This document shows, in pieces, positions 10,418 through 20,661 of a DNA stretch of 64,000 nt (position 1 is its first letter; every line of letters starts with the position of its first letter). The position numbers and the translations under genes are program-made. This stretch comes from Saccharina japonica. Lineage: Eukaryota > Sar > Phaeophyceae > Laminariales > Laminariaceae. Below the pieces are notes generated by a model, which did not search any database, had not been told where the DNA came from, and saw nothing but the letters and a program-made list of their open reading frames with translations. The stretch is taken from NCBI GenBank assembly GCA_008828725.1, contig MEHQ01000572.1, forward strand, positions 127,647 through 191,646, given 5' to 3'.

Positions 10418-11685
10418 AATTCCCTGAAGAAGACCGAAGCTCCGTCCAAGAAGCAGCGGCAGCAGCTAGGGTGGCCAGCTTGACCGAGCCAGAGAAAGGG
10501 AGTGGCCCCACGCGGCGCCCAGAAGGAGAGTTTAATCCTCAGGTGGCCTTCGAGGTTATCAACTCTTGAAACGCACTATGAGCAGCGGGGAGTGACGGTC
10601 TGCGCTTTTCGCATCTACAGTCCATTATAAGAACTCAATTTGGCCAAGAACACTTCGGCGTCGGCATCTAAACCTTTTGGAGGCGGATGGTGGATGAACC
10701 TGGCGCTTTCCCGCCGGAGTTTTGGGAGCTGTTCCTGCAGTCAAATATCACTGCCTTGGGGGGATAATGCCGCCCGGTATGTGTGGGGATGTCGTGGAGG
10801 CGCCTGATTGCGGCAGCGACTATGAGGGAGTGGAGGCCGCGCATGGAGGAGCTAAATGTCGAAGCAAGGCAACACGGGGTGGGGGTGTCAGGGGGGGTGG
10901 AGCACGTAGCGTTACGTGCCCGAATACACCAGGAGGCAGGTAACTGGATAATCCAGACGGACGCGTCTAACGCGTTTAACTCGGTCCTGCGGAAACCCAT
11001 GCTCGAGCAAGTAGTCGCCTGCACGCCAGCGCTCACGGGGTTAGTAGCCAAGTGCTATGGCGAACGTCCCGCCTCCGTCTACTTCCAGATGGACTCGGAA
11101 GAAAGGGCGAAGCTCGAATGCTCCCGTGGGGTGCAGCAAGGAGACGCTATGGGAACGGCCCTGTTCTTCCTGCCGCTGCGGCCGGTGCTTACGAGTGTTC
11201 GGGGGAAATACGAATCGCAGGGGGTCGAAGCCTAAGCATACCTTGACGACATCACGATCGCTACCGGCGAGATATCACCCAGGACGGTGGGAGTGGTGTC
11301 TTTCCTCGAGCGGGAGCTGATAGCGAGGGGGATACACCCCAACCCGGGCAAGACGGTTGCCTTGGCCTCGAAGGGACACGTGCCCACGCCGGAAGAGATA
11401 TCGCTTTTGGCAGGAGTGGGGGTCCGCATGACAGACGAGGGACGGATAAAGGTGGTGAGGGTACCCGTTGGAACCGACGAGTATGCGATAGAGAGCGCTA
11501 TAGGGATCGTGCGCGAGGGGGGGACGGAACAACTCGCGCGGACGCTGCCACGCATGCCGGACAAACAAGCGGCCAACCTCGTAACCACCGGCTCTATGGT
11601 ACAACGAACGGCGTACGTTGAGCGGGTGATGGGCCCAAGGCTGTCTCGGCCAGCTTGTCGATGGGCAGACAATGGCGCAATGTAG
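10418..11685 (+). pseudogene. Reverse transcriptase domain of non-LTR retrotransposon
   Basis: From 10783 the frame reads MSWRRLIAAATMREWRP, then motif A TDASNAFNSV (about 10958-10987), motif B GVQQGDAMGTALFFLPL (about 11130-11180), and motif C YLDD (about 11239-11250). The thumb follows with HPNPGKT and VPVGTDEYAIESA. The first part (10418-10680) carries several in-frame stops. A TAA at 11233-11235 sits two codons before YLDD, where the copy at 1-655 has a Tyr codon (TAT). The frame ends at TAG 11683-11685, directly before the next ORF; a 1-nt difference from the other copy just upstream suggests a frame disturbance there. The protein would copy element RNA at a nicked target site, but this copy cannot be functional. 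Confidence 0.85.
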
Positions 11686-13041
11686 ATGCTTGAAAACCGT
11701 CTCGAGCTTCCTGGAACGGCGGAGGAATCATCCTTTTTCGAGGAGGGGTGCATGGCGGAACGGCTCACACTGCTACTTCACCAACTTGCGCAGGCCAACT
11801 TGTCAACGGGAGCAGGGGGGTTCGGAAAGTCGTCGGCAAAAGCGAGAAGGATGTCCGCATCGGTAGGGAGCCTGGTGGCAACGCTACCCGCAGTCCTGGC
11901 GGACCTCTCGGGCAGTCTGGGGGAGAAGGTACGGAGGAATCTTCCAGGGTCAGAACTGGTGGGCAGTATATGGGAGGAAATACGAAGCATCCGAGACGAG
12001 GGTGGAGTCACCGAAGAGGAGATGAGTGAAGTAGTACCGCGGGGCTGGAGGGATAGGGCATTCCGCCCTGAGGAGGTCAGCGCATCCGGGAATTCGGATA
12101 GAGAGGTGTTAGCAGCACACGACGCTAAGACCAACAACTCGCACAGAGCGCAGACTAAACTCGGAAAACAGGTCAACCGGGCGCGTTACGACAGTCACGT
12201 CACATCTCTGGACGGACTCCCCACCCACGCGCGCCCGCCGGAGAAGGTTGGCCCTTTCGGGGAGAGTGAGACCCGTGAATGCGCAAAAGCTGGGCAGCGG
12301 AGCCAGTCAGGACCAGGAGCTGCCGTGTGGTTGCGAGCGAGGCCGGTGGACGCTCAACGTGTCATACCAGCCCAGGAGTTCCTGTACGAAGGGCGGCGAC
12401 ATCTGGGGATCGAAGAGCACTTGGCGGCGACGTGCCCTGCATATGGTTCAGTGAGGGCCAACACGCGACATGCACGTTTGTGCCACCGCGCGGGCGCGCA
12501 AGTAAATCAACATCAGCCGTTGGTCCATGAGATCTCCCGCTTTCTGAAGCGGACGTCCGTCCGTCACCAACTGGAAAGCGATGCGCCTTTTAACGCCGAC
12601 AGGGACCTACGCATGGACATTGTAATCGAGAGGGGAGGCCTCCGAGACGCATCGGCAGCGGATTTCCGTTGCAAATCCTTATTACTCGACGTCACGTACG
12701 CGGACCCCCAAGCGGGGGTTCACCTGCGTGCTGGAAGTGCTGACCAAGATGGATCAGCTGCTTCAACTTCCGAGGCGCGAAAGCGCAACCACTACGCTCG
12801 CGTTGGGCATGTGTCCTTCGACGAGCGCAGCCATAAACTTGTCACCCTTGCGGTGGAAAGCTTTGGGCGCCTCGGAAAAGAAGGCAGCGAATTCATCGAC
12901 CAGCTACGAGTAGCGACAAGCGTGGTTGGAGGAAGGGATGGGGGGGGCATGGCCAAGAAAGGAATCTGCAAGGAACGCCTTCTTCAGATAATCTCAAGTG
13001 ACCTCAAAGGTGGCGATCTCACGCCGAGTTCACCGGTATAA
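11686..13041 (+). CDS. C-terminal part of retrotransposon polyprotein, restriction-like endonuclease type
   Basis: Open for 451 codons in the same frame as the RT. Residues 1-200 are a linker. Cys250...His262-x3-Cys266 (TRHARLCH) resembles the end of a zinc knuckle with one ligand lost. RMD (309-311), LLLDVTYADP (332-341) and the HKLVTLAVESFGRLG helix (383-397) fit a PD-(D/E)XK-like nuclease core as found at the C-terminus of R2/CRE-type non-LTR elements. An arginine/lysine-rich TSEARKRNHY stretch (361-370) lies between. The ATG at 11686 is probably not a true start: the part belongs to one long polyprotein broken by the upstream TAG. Retrotransposon identity is secure from context; the nuclease assignment is inference. 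Confidence 0.72.
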   Translation: MLENRLELPGTAEESSFFEEGCMAERLTLLLHQLAQANLSTGAGGFGKSSAKARRMSASVGSLVATLPAVLADLSGSLGEKVRRNLPGSELVGSIWEEIRSIRDEGGVTEEEMSEVVPRGWRDRAFRPEEVSASGNSDREVLAAHDAKTNNSHRAQTKLGKQVNRARYDSHVTSLDGLPTHARPPEKVGPFGESETRECAKAGQRSQSGPGAAVWLRARPVDAQRVIPAQEFLYEGRRHLGIEEHLAATCPAYGSVRANTRHARLCHRAGAQVNQHQPLVHEISRFLKRTSVRHQLESDAPFNADRDLRMDIVIERGGLRDASAADFRCKSLLLDVTYADPQAGVHLRAGSADQDGSAASTSEARKRNHYARVGHVSFDERSHKLVTLAVESFGRLGKEGSEFIDQLRVATSVVGGRDGGGMAKKGICKERLLQIISSDLKGGDLTPSSPV

Positions 13042-13525
13042 GCTCGCCTTACGGGATCGTCAAGCGAGGAGAGGGAGGAGGGAAGATGGGGGGGGGCTGA
13101 TGCCGATGACGTGGGGTTGGCACATAGATGCTGAGTAGGGGATTAACATACGTAATTGAACGGAAGAAGGATAGTAAATGCTTGACTTTTGCTGCAGTGG
13201 GGGTGGAAATGGGGGGGAGGATTTATTGCTTTGTGATTTTGTCGGCCGGTCGTCACGAAACATGTTTAGGTATGAGGTGTGTCGATCTTTGGATGAAGAA
13301 GGAGAACATAGATTTTGCTGAAAGGCACAAGTATATGTCCCCCTGTCACCTTTGAGAGGTGAAACGTCGGTGAGGAGTCGGTAAAGCCATTCATTGTGGG
13401 GACGGCATTATTATTGGTGTACGTTTCTCTAGTATGCAGGGGTGATTGACGATTACGATAGGTGTATGTGAATGGTATGATTGAGATAAGAGCTGCACAT
13501 TGTCAGATGGCAAATGGAATAATAA
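13042..13525 (+). mobile_element. 3' UTR and 3' terminus of the non-LTR retrotransposon
   Basis: Follows the stop of the polyprotein. Blocks GATGCCGATGACGTGGGGTT, GGACGGAAGAAGGATAGTAA-like, GTCGGTAAAG, and the terminal AAGAGCTGCACATTGTCAG then ATGGCAAATGG recur in order at 54525-55125. The end is a short AAT-type tail (13518-13533), as seen at 52590-52620. This defines the 3' end of the element and lets truncated copies be recognised. Confidence 0.72.
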
Positions 13526-13926
13526 TAATATAATGCACGTAGCCCGTTTTTTATTCCATTAGTTGTATCCTCCGGCGGATTGATACAGATATAGCTTAAG
13601 GTCACCACATGCATATTGTATATTTTTATTGTACACTCCGTAGGCACATGTGTAACGACCATTCTACGAACCATTTTTTCCCTAAAACCTGTCCTCCACA
13701 ATTAAGCTATACTGGTGTACACGTATATATGCAGGATTAGGATAGTACGAGGATATAACTTTCTGCCATTACGTACGGCGAACACCGTTCGCTGTCGCCA
13801 TTCTCTCTCTCAGAGTTGTTCCTACACGACACGGTAACTTTTGCGGCTCGCCCGATGTTGACCCAAAAATTCAGGTTGCTGGCGTGGCGAATCTAAGGGA
13901 GCTTCAACGCCGGCGCGGGAAGAACA

Positions 13927-15555
13927 ATGCCCGTTTGGAGCACCACCAGGCTTTCCATCAGCGAGGTCAACACCTTGGTGACGATCGTCTCGTTGATCGT
14001 GAGATTCTGCATGTCGCTCATGCTGGCTGCCGTGGCACTCGAGATCCGCCGCCTCATGGTAGTCAGGGGGGAGAAGGACGCAATAATCCAGGACGCCGAT
14101 TTCCGGTCCGTGTGGAAAGCCTTGAAAACGTCCAAGGATAGGCGCTGGACAGTCTTGGCCGTCTTGCCCGTGTTGCTTGGCTACACAGCCCGTACCCTCA
14201 CTGAATTCACTACTTCGGGAATTTCAGCTTCCATTGTCCACTCCGAGGGCGAGGGGGTCTCCGTGTTAGGCTTGGTGGGGCAAGGGATTAACGATTACCT
14301 GCCCGTTTTCCCCTCCATAGCCAGCATCATTGACGACTCTGAGAATGTGGCGGTGGCTGGGGTTGAAGGTGGCCACCTTGCGTTGCTCAGCCCGGAGATA
14401 AGCACCGTGGGCTTGAGCTCAAATGCCTCGGGCTACAAGGTGCAGCCGCAATACTACGAGGGCTCAAATGAAGGGCCGGGAGTTTTCGTTCCCGGAGAGG
14501 GGTACAAACCGCCGCTATCTATACTGGTGTCATTTTGTCTAGAAGTTACCTCGAAAGACGAAGTGCTGACCGTCAACGAATGCAGAGATAACTTGATAGT
14601 CGAAAGGACCGAGAGGTTATTTTACGTCGTGAGCCGGACAAACGAAAGCGACTTTTTGAGCCACGAGTGCGACGGAAACGACGAGACCATTGCTCTGGGT
14701 AACCAAGGGGTTGACTTTGTCGAGAGAAACCTTACTTTCTCTAGCGGTGCAAGCGTAACGGCTACTTGCTCCTCCATTTTCGAGTCAGTCATTGAGTCAT
14801 GCGTTTGGAAGGATAACGGCGTTCTCTATTTCGGGGACTGGAATATTGGCGAGGCAGGAAATTGTGATTCCTCCATAGGCCTGTCGTATCTCCCGAGGAT
14901 GACCATAGTTGGAATAGAGTATGAGCCCGAGGTGGAGCAAGGGGGCGACGCCGCTAAAATAGTGACAGCCATGACCGCCGAAATTTTCGCCGGAACCGGC
15001 ACACTGGTATCGACGCAACAGCTGATGGAAATCCTTGGCGCCATTGTCCGGTTGGAGGGTATAAAGTGGGGTGTTCAGCAAGCCTTCGTTGCTGAGGAGG
15101 TGGTTCAGATCGGCATTAGCTTGTGGATTCCGCTGGTTCTGTTTCTGTCCTTGTTCCTCCCGGGCGTGGGTTGGGTGTTCTTCAGGTTTCAAAGCGGGAA
15201 GAAGGAGTTCTTCCTGCCGGTTAGGCCGGCCGAGTGGAGCGCGTGCGCCGCCAGAGAGCTACACGGAGACAGGTCCTGCTGGTGGACGGTGGACCCTCTC
15301 AGCGACTACTACGACCACGTGTACGCCTTCGGGCAGGTGTCGGCCGACGAGCGAGGCGTCGCGTCGCAGCGTCTGGGGTGGGTCAGGAAGCAAGACGTGT
15401 TGCCCGTGGTGGCGTCTGACGATCGATTCGGCTCTGCCTGGGCCGTTGCCTGCGTGGATCGTTCCGAGCGCATGCCCCCCGTCTCTGGGAGCGACCCGCG
15501 TGTGTTCAAGGGGGGTGCATCCTCGGCTTCTATTTCGGCCGGCGGTCGCAGGTAG
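13927..15555 (+). CDS. Membrane protein with large extracytosolic domain, function unknown
   Basis: Uninterrupted 542-codon ORF without visible introns. Predicted membrane segments by eye: residues 14-40 (hydrophobic, ending LMLAAVALEI), 74-91 (WTVLAVLPVLLGYTA) and 393-421 (VQIGISLWIPLVLFLSLFLPG). Residues about 95-390 form a soluble region with six cysteines (204, 219, 248, 281, 292, 313) and three N-glycosylation sequons (N166, N239, N268), so it probably faces the lumen or outside. The C-terminal tail (422-542) is Arg/Ser/Gly-rich after a WSACAARELHGDRSCWW stretch. GC-rich codon use and no repeat inside support a real gene. I do not recognise the family. It lies 0.4 kb after a retrotransposon 3' end, and carriage or capture by an element cannot be excluded. 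Confidence 0.72.
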   Translation: MPVWSTTRLSISEVNTLVTIVSLIVRFCMSLMLAAVALEIRRLMVVRGEKDAIIQDADFRSVWKALKTSKDRRWTVLAVLPVLLGYTARTLTEFTTSGISASIVHSEGEGVSVLGLVGQGINDYLPVFPSIASIIDDSENVAVAGVEGGHLALLSPEISTVGLSSNASGYKVQPQYYEGSNEGPGVFVPGEGYKPPLSILVSFCLEVTSKDEVLTVNECRDNLIVERTERLFYVVSRTNESDFLSHECDGNDETIALGNQGVDFVERNLTFSSGASVTATCSSIFESVIESCVWKDNGVLYFGDWNIGEAGNCDSSIGLSYLPRMTIVGIEYEPEVEQGGDAAKIVTAMTAEIFAGTGTLVSTQQLMEILGAIVRLEGIKWGVQQAFVAEEVVQIGISLWIPLVLFLSLFLPGVGWVFFRFQSGKKEFFLPVRPAEWSACAARELHGDRSCWWTVDPLSDYYDHVYAFGQVSADERGVASQRLGWVRKQDVLPVVASDDRFGSAWAVACVDRSERMPPVSGSDPRVFKGGASSASISAGGRR

Positions 15556-15599
15556 AATTGATGGCACCAAATATTCTGTACTTCCTCGTTAGCCGTGTA

Positions 15600-15930
15600 A
15601 TGCCGCGTACTACGATAATATAGAGGTATAGGTATACCTTTTTTTTGGCTGAAATTGCTTCTGGATGACGGGGATCTTTAACCGGAATTCGTCGGGATTT
15701 TCTTTCTTCTTGCGTTGCCTATTTTTCGCTTTATACCACTCTGTCCCGAAATAGAAGCACCGTTTTTTTTAATAGTAGTGTGTAAGATGTGCTTATGTTT
15801 CGGTACAGAGTGGTACGTACAAAGGCCACGGGATTGATCATCGGGTGTTATCGTAGCTCTTTTGCTTTCTTCGACCAAAAACAGTTTTTGGGTGAGGTAT
15901 AGAGCTCCTTAATAAGTCACCACCCTCAGA
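15600..15930 (-). repeat. Family M6 element with nested M2 element
   Basis: M6 phrases in order: GGTATACCTTTT...GGCTGAAA, TGGATGACGGGGATC, CTTCTTGCGTTGC, then after an insertion GGCCACGGGATTGATCATCGGGT, CAGTTTTTGGGTGAGGTATAGAGCTC, CACCCTCAGA, CCTCTACCGTAGCATGCGTC. Positions 15733-15815 are an M2 element inside it. No coding capacity. Confidence 0.7.
15733..15815. repeat. Inverted-repeat element, family M2 (nested)
   Basis: Ends TACCACTCTGTCCCGAAATA and TTTCGGTACAGAGTGGTA with internal GAAGCACC/GCTTATG. Flanked by TA on the left within an M6 element whose two parts rejoin when it is removed. This is the hallmark of a small hairpin DNA transposon with TA target duplication. Further copies: 25994-26075, 27702-27786, 27897-27988, 44542-44627, 60119-60194. 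Confidence 0.75.
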
Positions 15931-16784
15931 AGGCAAAAATGGCGCACGAGTACCTCTACCGTAGCATGCGTCTAATCTATCTAGCATTTGAAGCGCCAAC
16001 AGAGCTACTGCGTAGGGAGCAAATGCTGCGAGCTGGGGGTGCCAGGTAACAGCGACAGTAAAATAGGAGTGGGAGTGTGCTTGCTTGGAAGTGTCGCCGG
16101 TAGATGAGTGTGGTGGTATATAACCGCTCACGCCAAAACGACATTGATAACATGTTGCGGTGGTGAGTGCCAGGATTTTATGTACAAAAGCTTATCTTCT
16201 GACTTTTAGTTTTTCTTCAGTAAAGTCGCCATCCGTGAGTGAATGGGTGTTCATATTGTTGGTTTGGGGTCGATCTGTGATCAGCCCCCCCCCCCCCCCC
16301 CCCCCCGAGACGGCTAAGCATACCTGATGAGGAAAGTGCACCGAAGAGGGGAAATGTCGTGAAGCGTGCACCGTGCCTTTTGTGCCGGATCGATGTACTG
16401 TGACAACATTTTTATGTACCAATAGTAGTGCATGATGTTTTTTTAGAGTGTAGGTTCCCTTGTTCCGATGTCAGCCGTTGTAAGCTGACCCTTTATTATT
16501 CCGAGGGCTTGTAAAAACGTGTGAAAAAGTTACACCATACAAAAGTACATGCATGTATGCTTGCCAGACTACAGTAGTACCAGCGAGCTGGTTCTGGCCA
16601 CGACGGCATGACGTGACGCTGAAAGTACTCGATAAAATGGTAAATTTGAGTAAGGCTATTCACCTGAGAAGTGATCGGGTGGTGGTGGGGGGGAAAGGGC
16701 GTGGAGGTTAAGGCCTGGGTACGGCGGGCGAGTAGCTGCATTATTCCATCGAGAAAGTTGACGTTCGGCCGGTTATAGCACCAT
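15931..16784. other. No gene recognised
   Basis: Contains a 20-nt poly-C run near 16285-16306. No splice-consistent coding segment was found. Confidence 0.4.
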
Positions 16785-17145
16785 GGACGCTTGCTACGAT
16801 AGAGGAGGCATATATACATATAGCACGTTTTGGGTGAAAAGGTTTCTGCGCGTTTTGGGTGCAAAGGTTTCTGCACGTTTTGGGTGAAAAGGTTTCTGCA
16901 CGTTTTGGGGTGAAACGGTTTCTGGATTATTACCGGTCTCCTTATCTCAAGCTTGTCGGTGTTTCATTTTTGTGTTGCAATGATTTTTCGTAGCGTAGTT
17001 TAGGCCATGGGGGTTGTTCATCGGTGTACTTTTGTTTTCCCAAAAAAAAAAAAACAGTTATAGAGTGAGGTACAGAGCCCCTATACTATAATCAAGTGAC
17101 CATAACACCCTCAGAAAATGGCCTGTACGCAGGTGCACCTCTATC
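16785..17145 (-). repeat. Family M6 element with internal 26-bp tandem repeat
   Basis: Begins with GGACGCTTGCTACGATAGAG and ends with CACCTCTATCATCGTGTAGC. At 16832-16925 the phrase CGTTTTGGGTGAAAAGGTTT is repeated four times, an expansion not present in the other M6 copies. Confidence 0.65.
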
Positions 17146-18490
17146 ATCGTGTAGCATGCGTCCATGTAAGTAGGAACTGGAGCAACTGTTGGTCGCAGCG
17201 AGAGCCCGGTTCGCGCAGAGGACCTACGATGACTACTACATACAGTAGTAGTAGTAGTAGTAGTGCCTGAGAGCACAGTTCATGTAACCTTGAGCATGAT
17301 TGGATAAAGGACCTACTATCCATGTACTGGTAGTGCTCAACATCGCCGACTTTCCACGATGATAATGAGAAATAATAGCGGGCCGCGGGATGAAAACAAG
17401 CAGCAACGAAACAGGTTCCTAACATAAAACGAATACCAAGCAGGGTCTCCGTTCAATTCGTACGAGTACTACCACTGCTACTGTGCTCCTGCTTGCGAAT
17501 ATCAAGCATGGTGTACGCGGCTGCGAGAAAAAAAAGTCAGACACTTGTCACATATTTATCATTGCACGCGAAGACGCAGGACGGATACCAAGCTAACTTA
17601 GAAACTTCCTTGCTATGTTTAGAAATTGCAGCCGCCTGCCATTAGCCCGGCAAATTTGAAAAAGCTCGCGAGCTCACCAGCCAGAAGTACTGGCACAGTT
17701 GTTGTGCGGTGATCGTCTAAACCTGTCGCGTACGGACGGTCCAATTGCATTGACGGTGACTTGAGCTATCGGGATCTATCTCCCTGCCGTTTGGCGATAT
17801 GTACGGGCCGATACAAGGCTTTGCAGGAGCGGCAACGCCCCCTCCACACTCCTCGGAAGAGTTTTTTTAAGAAACGAAACAGCCTGCGTGGTATTCTCTG
17901 GCAACTGGCAACGCTTGCTTCTTCTTTCGCTGGAGATGAAACACCGATTCTCCCACAGTCTCCAATATATGTATCGGCACGGCAGCGGTTTACGGCCATG
18001 GGCAGTGCCGCTGCGACACCATGTTGACCAGCCCTGGCGCAAGCACAGACATCCATCCTACCGCAGCCCCTTACCCAACGCCTAACAGCCCGGCTTCCCT
18101 GCTGCCCACGCCGACTACACCCAAGCACCCGTCGTCGCTCAACCTGCAACTAACTTGTCGTGGGGTTAGCGAGCGATCGCTCGATCGATACTTATTATTA
18201 CCGGCGCCTCGACAAAGCTGTGGCCACGTCAACGCAACACAGAAACAAGTATTTGGTGGGTCGGAGCCCTGATACGTTGGGAGGTCGGTGTACGTACGTA
18301 GTACAGGGCGAGGCACAGTTCGCTTTCGCCACCGAAAGAAACGCTTAGACAGCTGCCACACTCGGCTCTTTATGCACGGCGATCGTTCGTACCATACCAT
18401 GACCGTTACACAGTTCGATTGTTTCGCCCCCCCCCGTTCCCCCTTATACAGCGACAACGACCTCATTGAGAGTTCATGGGCCTTTCCCAG
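17146..18490. other. No gene recognised
   Basis: Includes a TAG/AGT microsatellite near 17240-17262. ORFs near 17766-18272 overlap on opposite strands and show no homology I recognise. Confidence 0.35.
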
Positions 18491-18496
18491 GGCGTG

Positions 18497-18870
18497 CAAG
18501 GTTCCCGACGCTTGCTACGATAGAGGCAGCAAGAAGGTATACCTTATTTTGGCTGAAACGTTTTCTGAAAGACGGGGCACCTTAACCCAAAATCGTCGAA
18601 ATGTGTCCGTTCTTGCGTTGCAGAATGTTTCATTTTACACGTACAGTAGGCCATGGGATTGTTCACCGGGTATATATATATAATAGCACTTTGTTTTCCT
18701 TTCAAAATCAGTTTTTTGGGGGTGAGGAACGTAGAGAGCTCCTATACTACAGTCCTTTCAAAATCAGTTTTTTGGGGGTGAGGAACGTAGAGAGCTCCTA
18801 TACTACAGTCAAGTGAATTTCCTCAGAAACATTCGGGTGCACCTCTACCGTAGGAGGCGTTCAGACGACC
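18497..18870 (-). repeat. Family M6 element with exact 56-bp tandem duplication
   Basis: M6 phrases throughout. The block TCCTTTCAAAATCAGTTTTT...CTCCTATACTACAG is present twice without a difference (18697-18752 and 18753-18808). Confidence 0.7.
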
Positions 18871-19374
18871 AGCCGAAAGACGCCCAGCACAGAAGCAATA
18901 CACCCTGGTCGCGATATTAAATGGGTGGATGTGAAGTTCTTCTAACAACGCCTTGCTCGTCAGCCATGCGAGACACAGCCTCAGAGCCCCCAGTAAACAT
19001 CGCTCGTGGGGGGGGGGGGGGGGGGGAGGGGTGGTGGACGAACGTATGTAACGTTGTCCGTGCTGTCCCTACCCTTCTGCACTTACTTCTACCCTGTGCA
19101 CCCTATCCACCGGGGTAGTCATGGTGCTGTGATGGTGGTGCCTACACGTCGATTTCTCGACACTTTTTCTGACCATCCATAATGTTGAGCTTTCCGCATG
19201 GAGATAACTGTCATGTAGCATCACTCGCGTATATAGGGCATTTCCAGCCTTGCGAAATTCGAAGACTCAAAGCCGTTTCAATGAATTTCGTGGCGTTGGT
19301 GAATGTTTCCTGTTCGCACCCCCTCACACACACACTCGACACCCTTGCTTTTTAGCGGGGGGGGGGGGGGGGGG
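18871..19374. other. No gene recognised; poly-G runs
   Basis: Poly-G tracts at about 19009-19026 and 19357-19374. The second directly precedes the 330-bp duplicated block. Confidence 0.45.
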
Positions 19375-19704
19375 GTGTTTGCATGTGGCACTGCTTGCTG
19401 TGGTGTGTGTGTTTTAGTGCAGATGATCGGCTCCGGCCACTACTGTTAGACGGGCTCGTGCGCTTGGCTCTCAGAATCATTTTACGAGTGAGTATGATGT
19501 TGAAACCAATAGCACTCACTTTGGACCCAAACAAAGAGAAGAAGAAAGGAAAATATAGTCCGGAGTTTATAACGTTGAGCTGTGAACGAGGTGGTCGCAA
19601 CTATCCTCGACCAGTCTGGGCTCTGCGGCCGGCTGGATGTACCCTACGGGTCATTACACCGACCGATCAACAGCAGCGCCCCTTGATGGTTCCTCGTGGG
19701 GGTT
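19375..19704 (+). repeat. 330-bp block, first copy of a direct duplication
   Basis: Identical by eye to 22079-22409, from GGTGTTTGCATGTGGCA to GGTTCCTCGTGGGGGTT. Directly after it comes a single unknown base (19705), and the following sequence differs from that after the second copy. A 110-codon frame in it is present in both copies but resembles no known protein. Confidence 0.85.
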
Positions 19705-19705
19705 N

Positions 19706-20287
19706 ACAGTCGGTGTCATTTGAGAATAAAAACCTCCATGGGGAGAATCGAACCCTCGACATCCGGCCCTACAGGCTTCGTGGCTACCAGTTAGACCTAA
19801 CTACACATTAAAAAAAAACGACAGCTGTGAGATCGAGGATTTCGTCGAAACTCATCTTTGCAAGCTGAGTGGGATATCATGCGATACTTCCATTTATTTC
19901 TGAACGATATTAGGATGGGTTTCCACACCACACATTGGCGTCGGCTGCATAAAAAGACGTCGACTGGCATAGGCTCGTACGCCTGCCGCGCTCGGCCTTA
20001 CAGGCGAATGTCGGGTGTCGTCACCGCCTGAAGTCGTGATCAAGGAAAAGTGTGCTACAGGCTGCTGCGTCTTGTTGTCGGGGTGGCTACAAAAGCCCCC
20101 CCCCTCGCCGGGTGGCTCCGTTTGCCTACTTGTTTGCCAGCCCATTGAGCTTGTTTCGCTACTCCCTGTCCAACGAAAGTGTGTTGGTGCCCTGATTTTA
20201 AGAGCCAAGTATTAAAAGTTGTCGTCAAATACGGCCATGAACAGGCAAAAAAACGCACGGATGCACGTTCAAAAAAGAAATGGTTAA
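19706..20287. other. No gene recognised
   Basis: Contains a tRNA T-arm-like phrase near 19752-19768 and a phrase (ATTTCGTCGAAACTCAT, TTGCAAGCTGAGTG) that recurs at 62957-62996, so it is part of a dispersed repeat. Confidence 0.4.
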
Positions 20288-20500
20288 CAGATGCTCCGAG
20301 TATAGTCGATACTCCGAGTATACTCGGAGTATCGAGTATTTTTCGTACTCCGAGTACTGAGAGTATTAGAGTACTGGTGACCTAAATACTCGGAGTACTT
20401 GGAGTATGAGCAGTACTGAAGGCCCAAATACTCCGAGTACTGGGAGTATGAGCAGTACTTATACTCGAGTACAAGCAGTAACTCGGAGTAAAAAAGACAG
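20288..20500. repeat. Cluster of ACTCCGAGTA/TACTCGGAGT palindromes
   Basis: About ten occurrences of the 10-11-nt word CTCCGAGTA or its complement, spaced 10-35 nt apart in both orientations, so the region can form several alternative hairpins. Non-coding. Confidence 0.75.
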
Positions 20501-20661
20501 TCTAATTAAATTAGCTGGACCGGCGCAGTAACTGCGGGCGAGTATTCGCGAGTAGTCAGCTCCGTGAAGGCCAAGCCGAAAAAATAGCTGGGCGAGAACA
20601 GCATATAGTAACCGAAATCGTGCCCTGAAGTTAATTTTTCTCTACCCGCCACCTCTTATCA

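Larger units (their letters stand above)
10138..13525 (+). mobile_element. Non-LTR retrotransposon with RT and endonuclease-like C-terminus, decayed
   Basis: Order: inverted 5' fragment, N-terminal RT extension, RT domain with motifs A, B and C, a linker with Cys/His residues, an RMD...LLLDVTYADP region, a 3' UTR, and a 3' terminus ending CACATTGTCAGATGGCAAA plus (AAT)n. The RT is of the non-LTR/retron superfamily, with no integrase, protease or LTR. A restriction-like endonuclease at the C-terminus is the arrangement known from R2/CRE-like elements; that assignment is inference. At least one stop and a frame disturbance break the ORF. Truncated 3' copies at 52440-52822 and 54525-55125, and a minus-strand fragment at 48765-48908, show the family was mobile here. 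Confidence 0.8.

Noticed and set aside
19740..19810. tRNA gene on the minus strand (GGGTTCGATTCTCCCC word)
   Set aside because: The T stem has a mismatch, no acceptor stem or anticodon arm can be closed. Probably a tRNA-derived repeat remnant.
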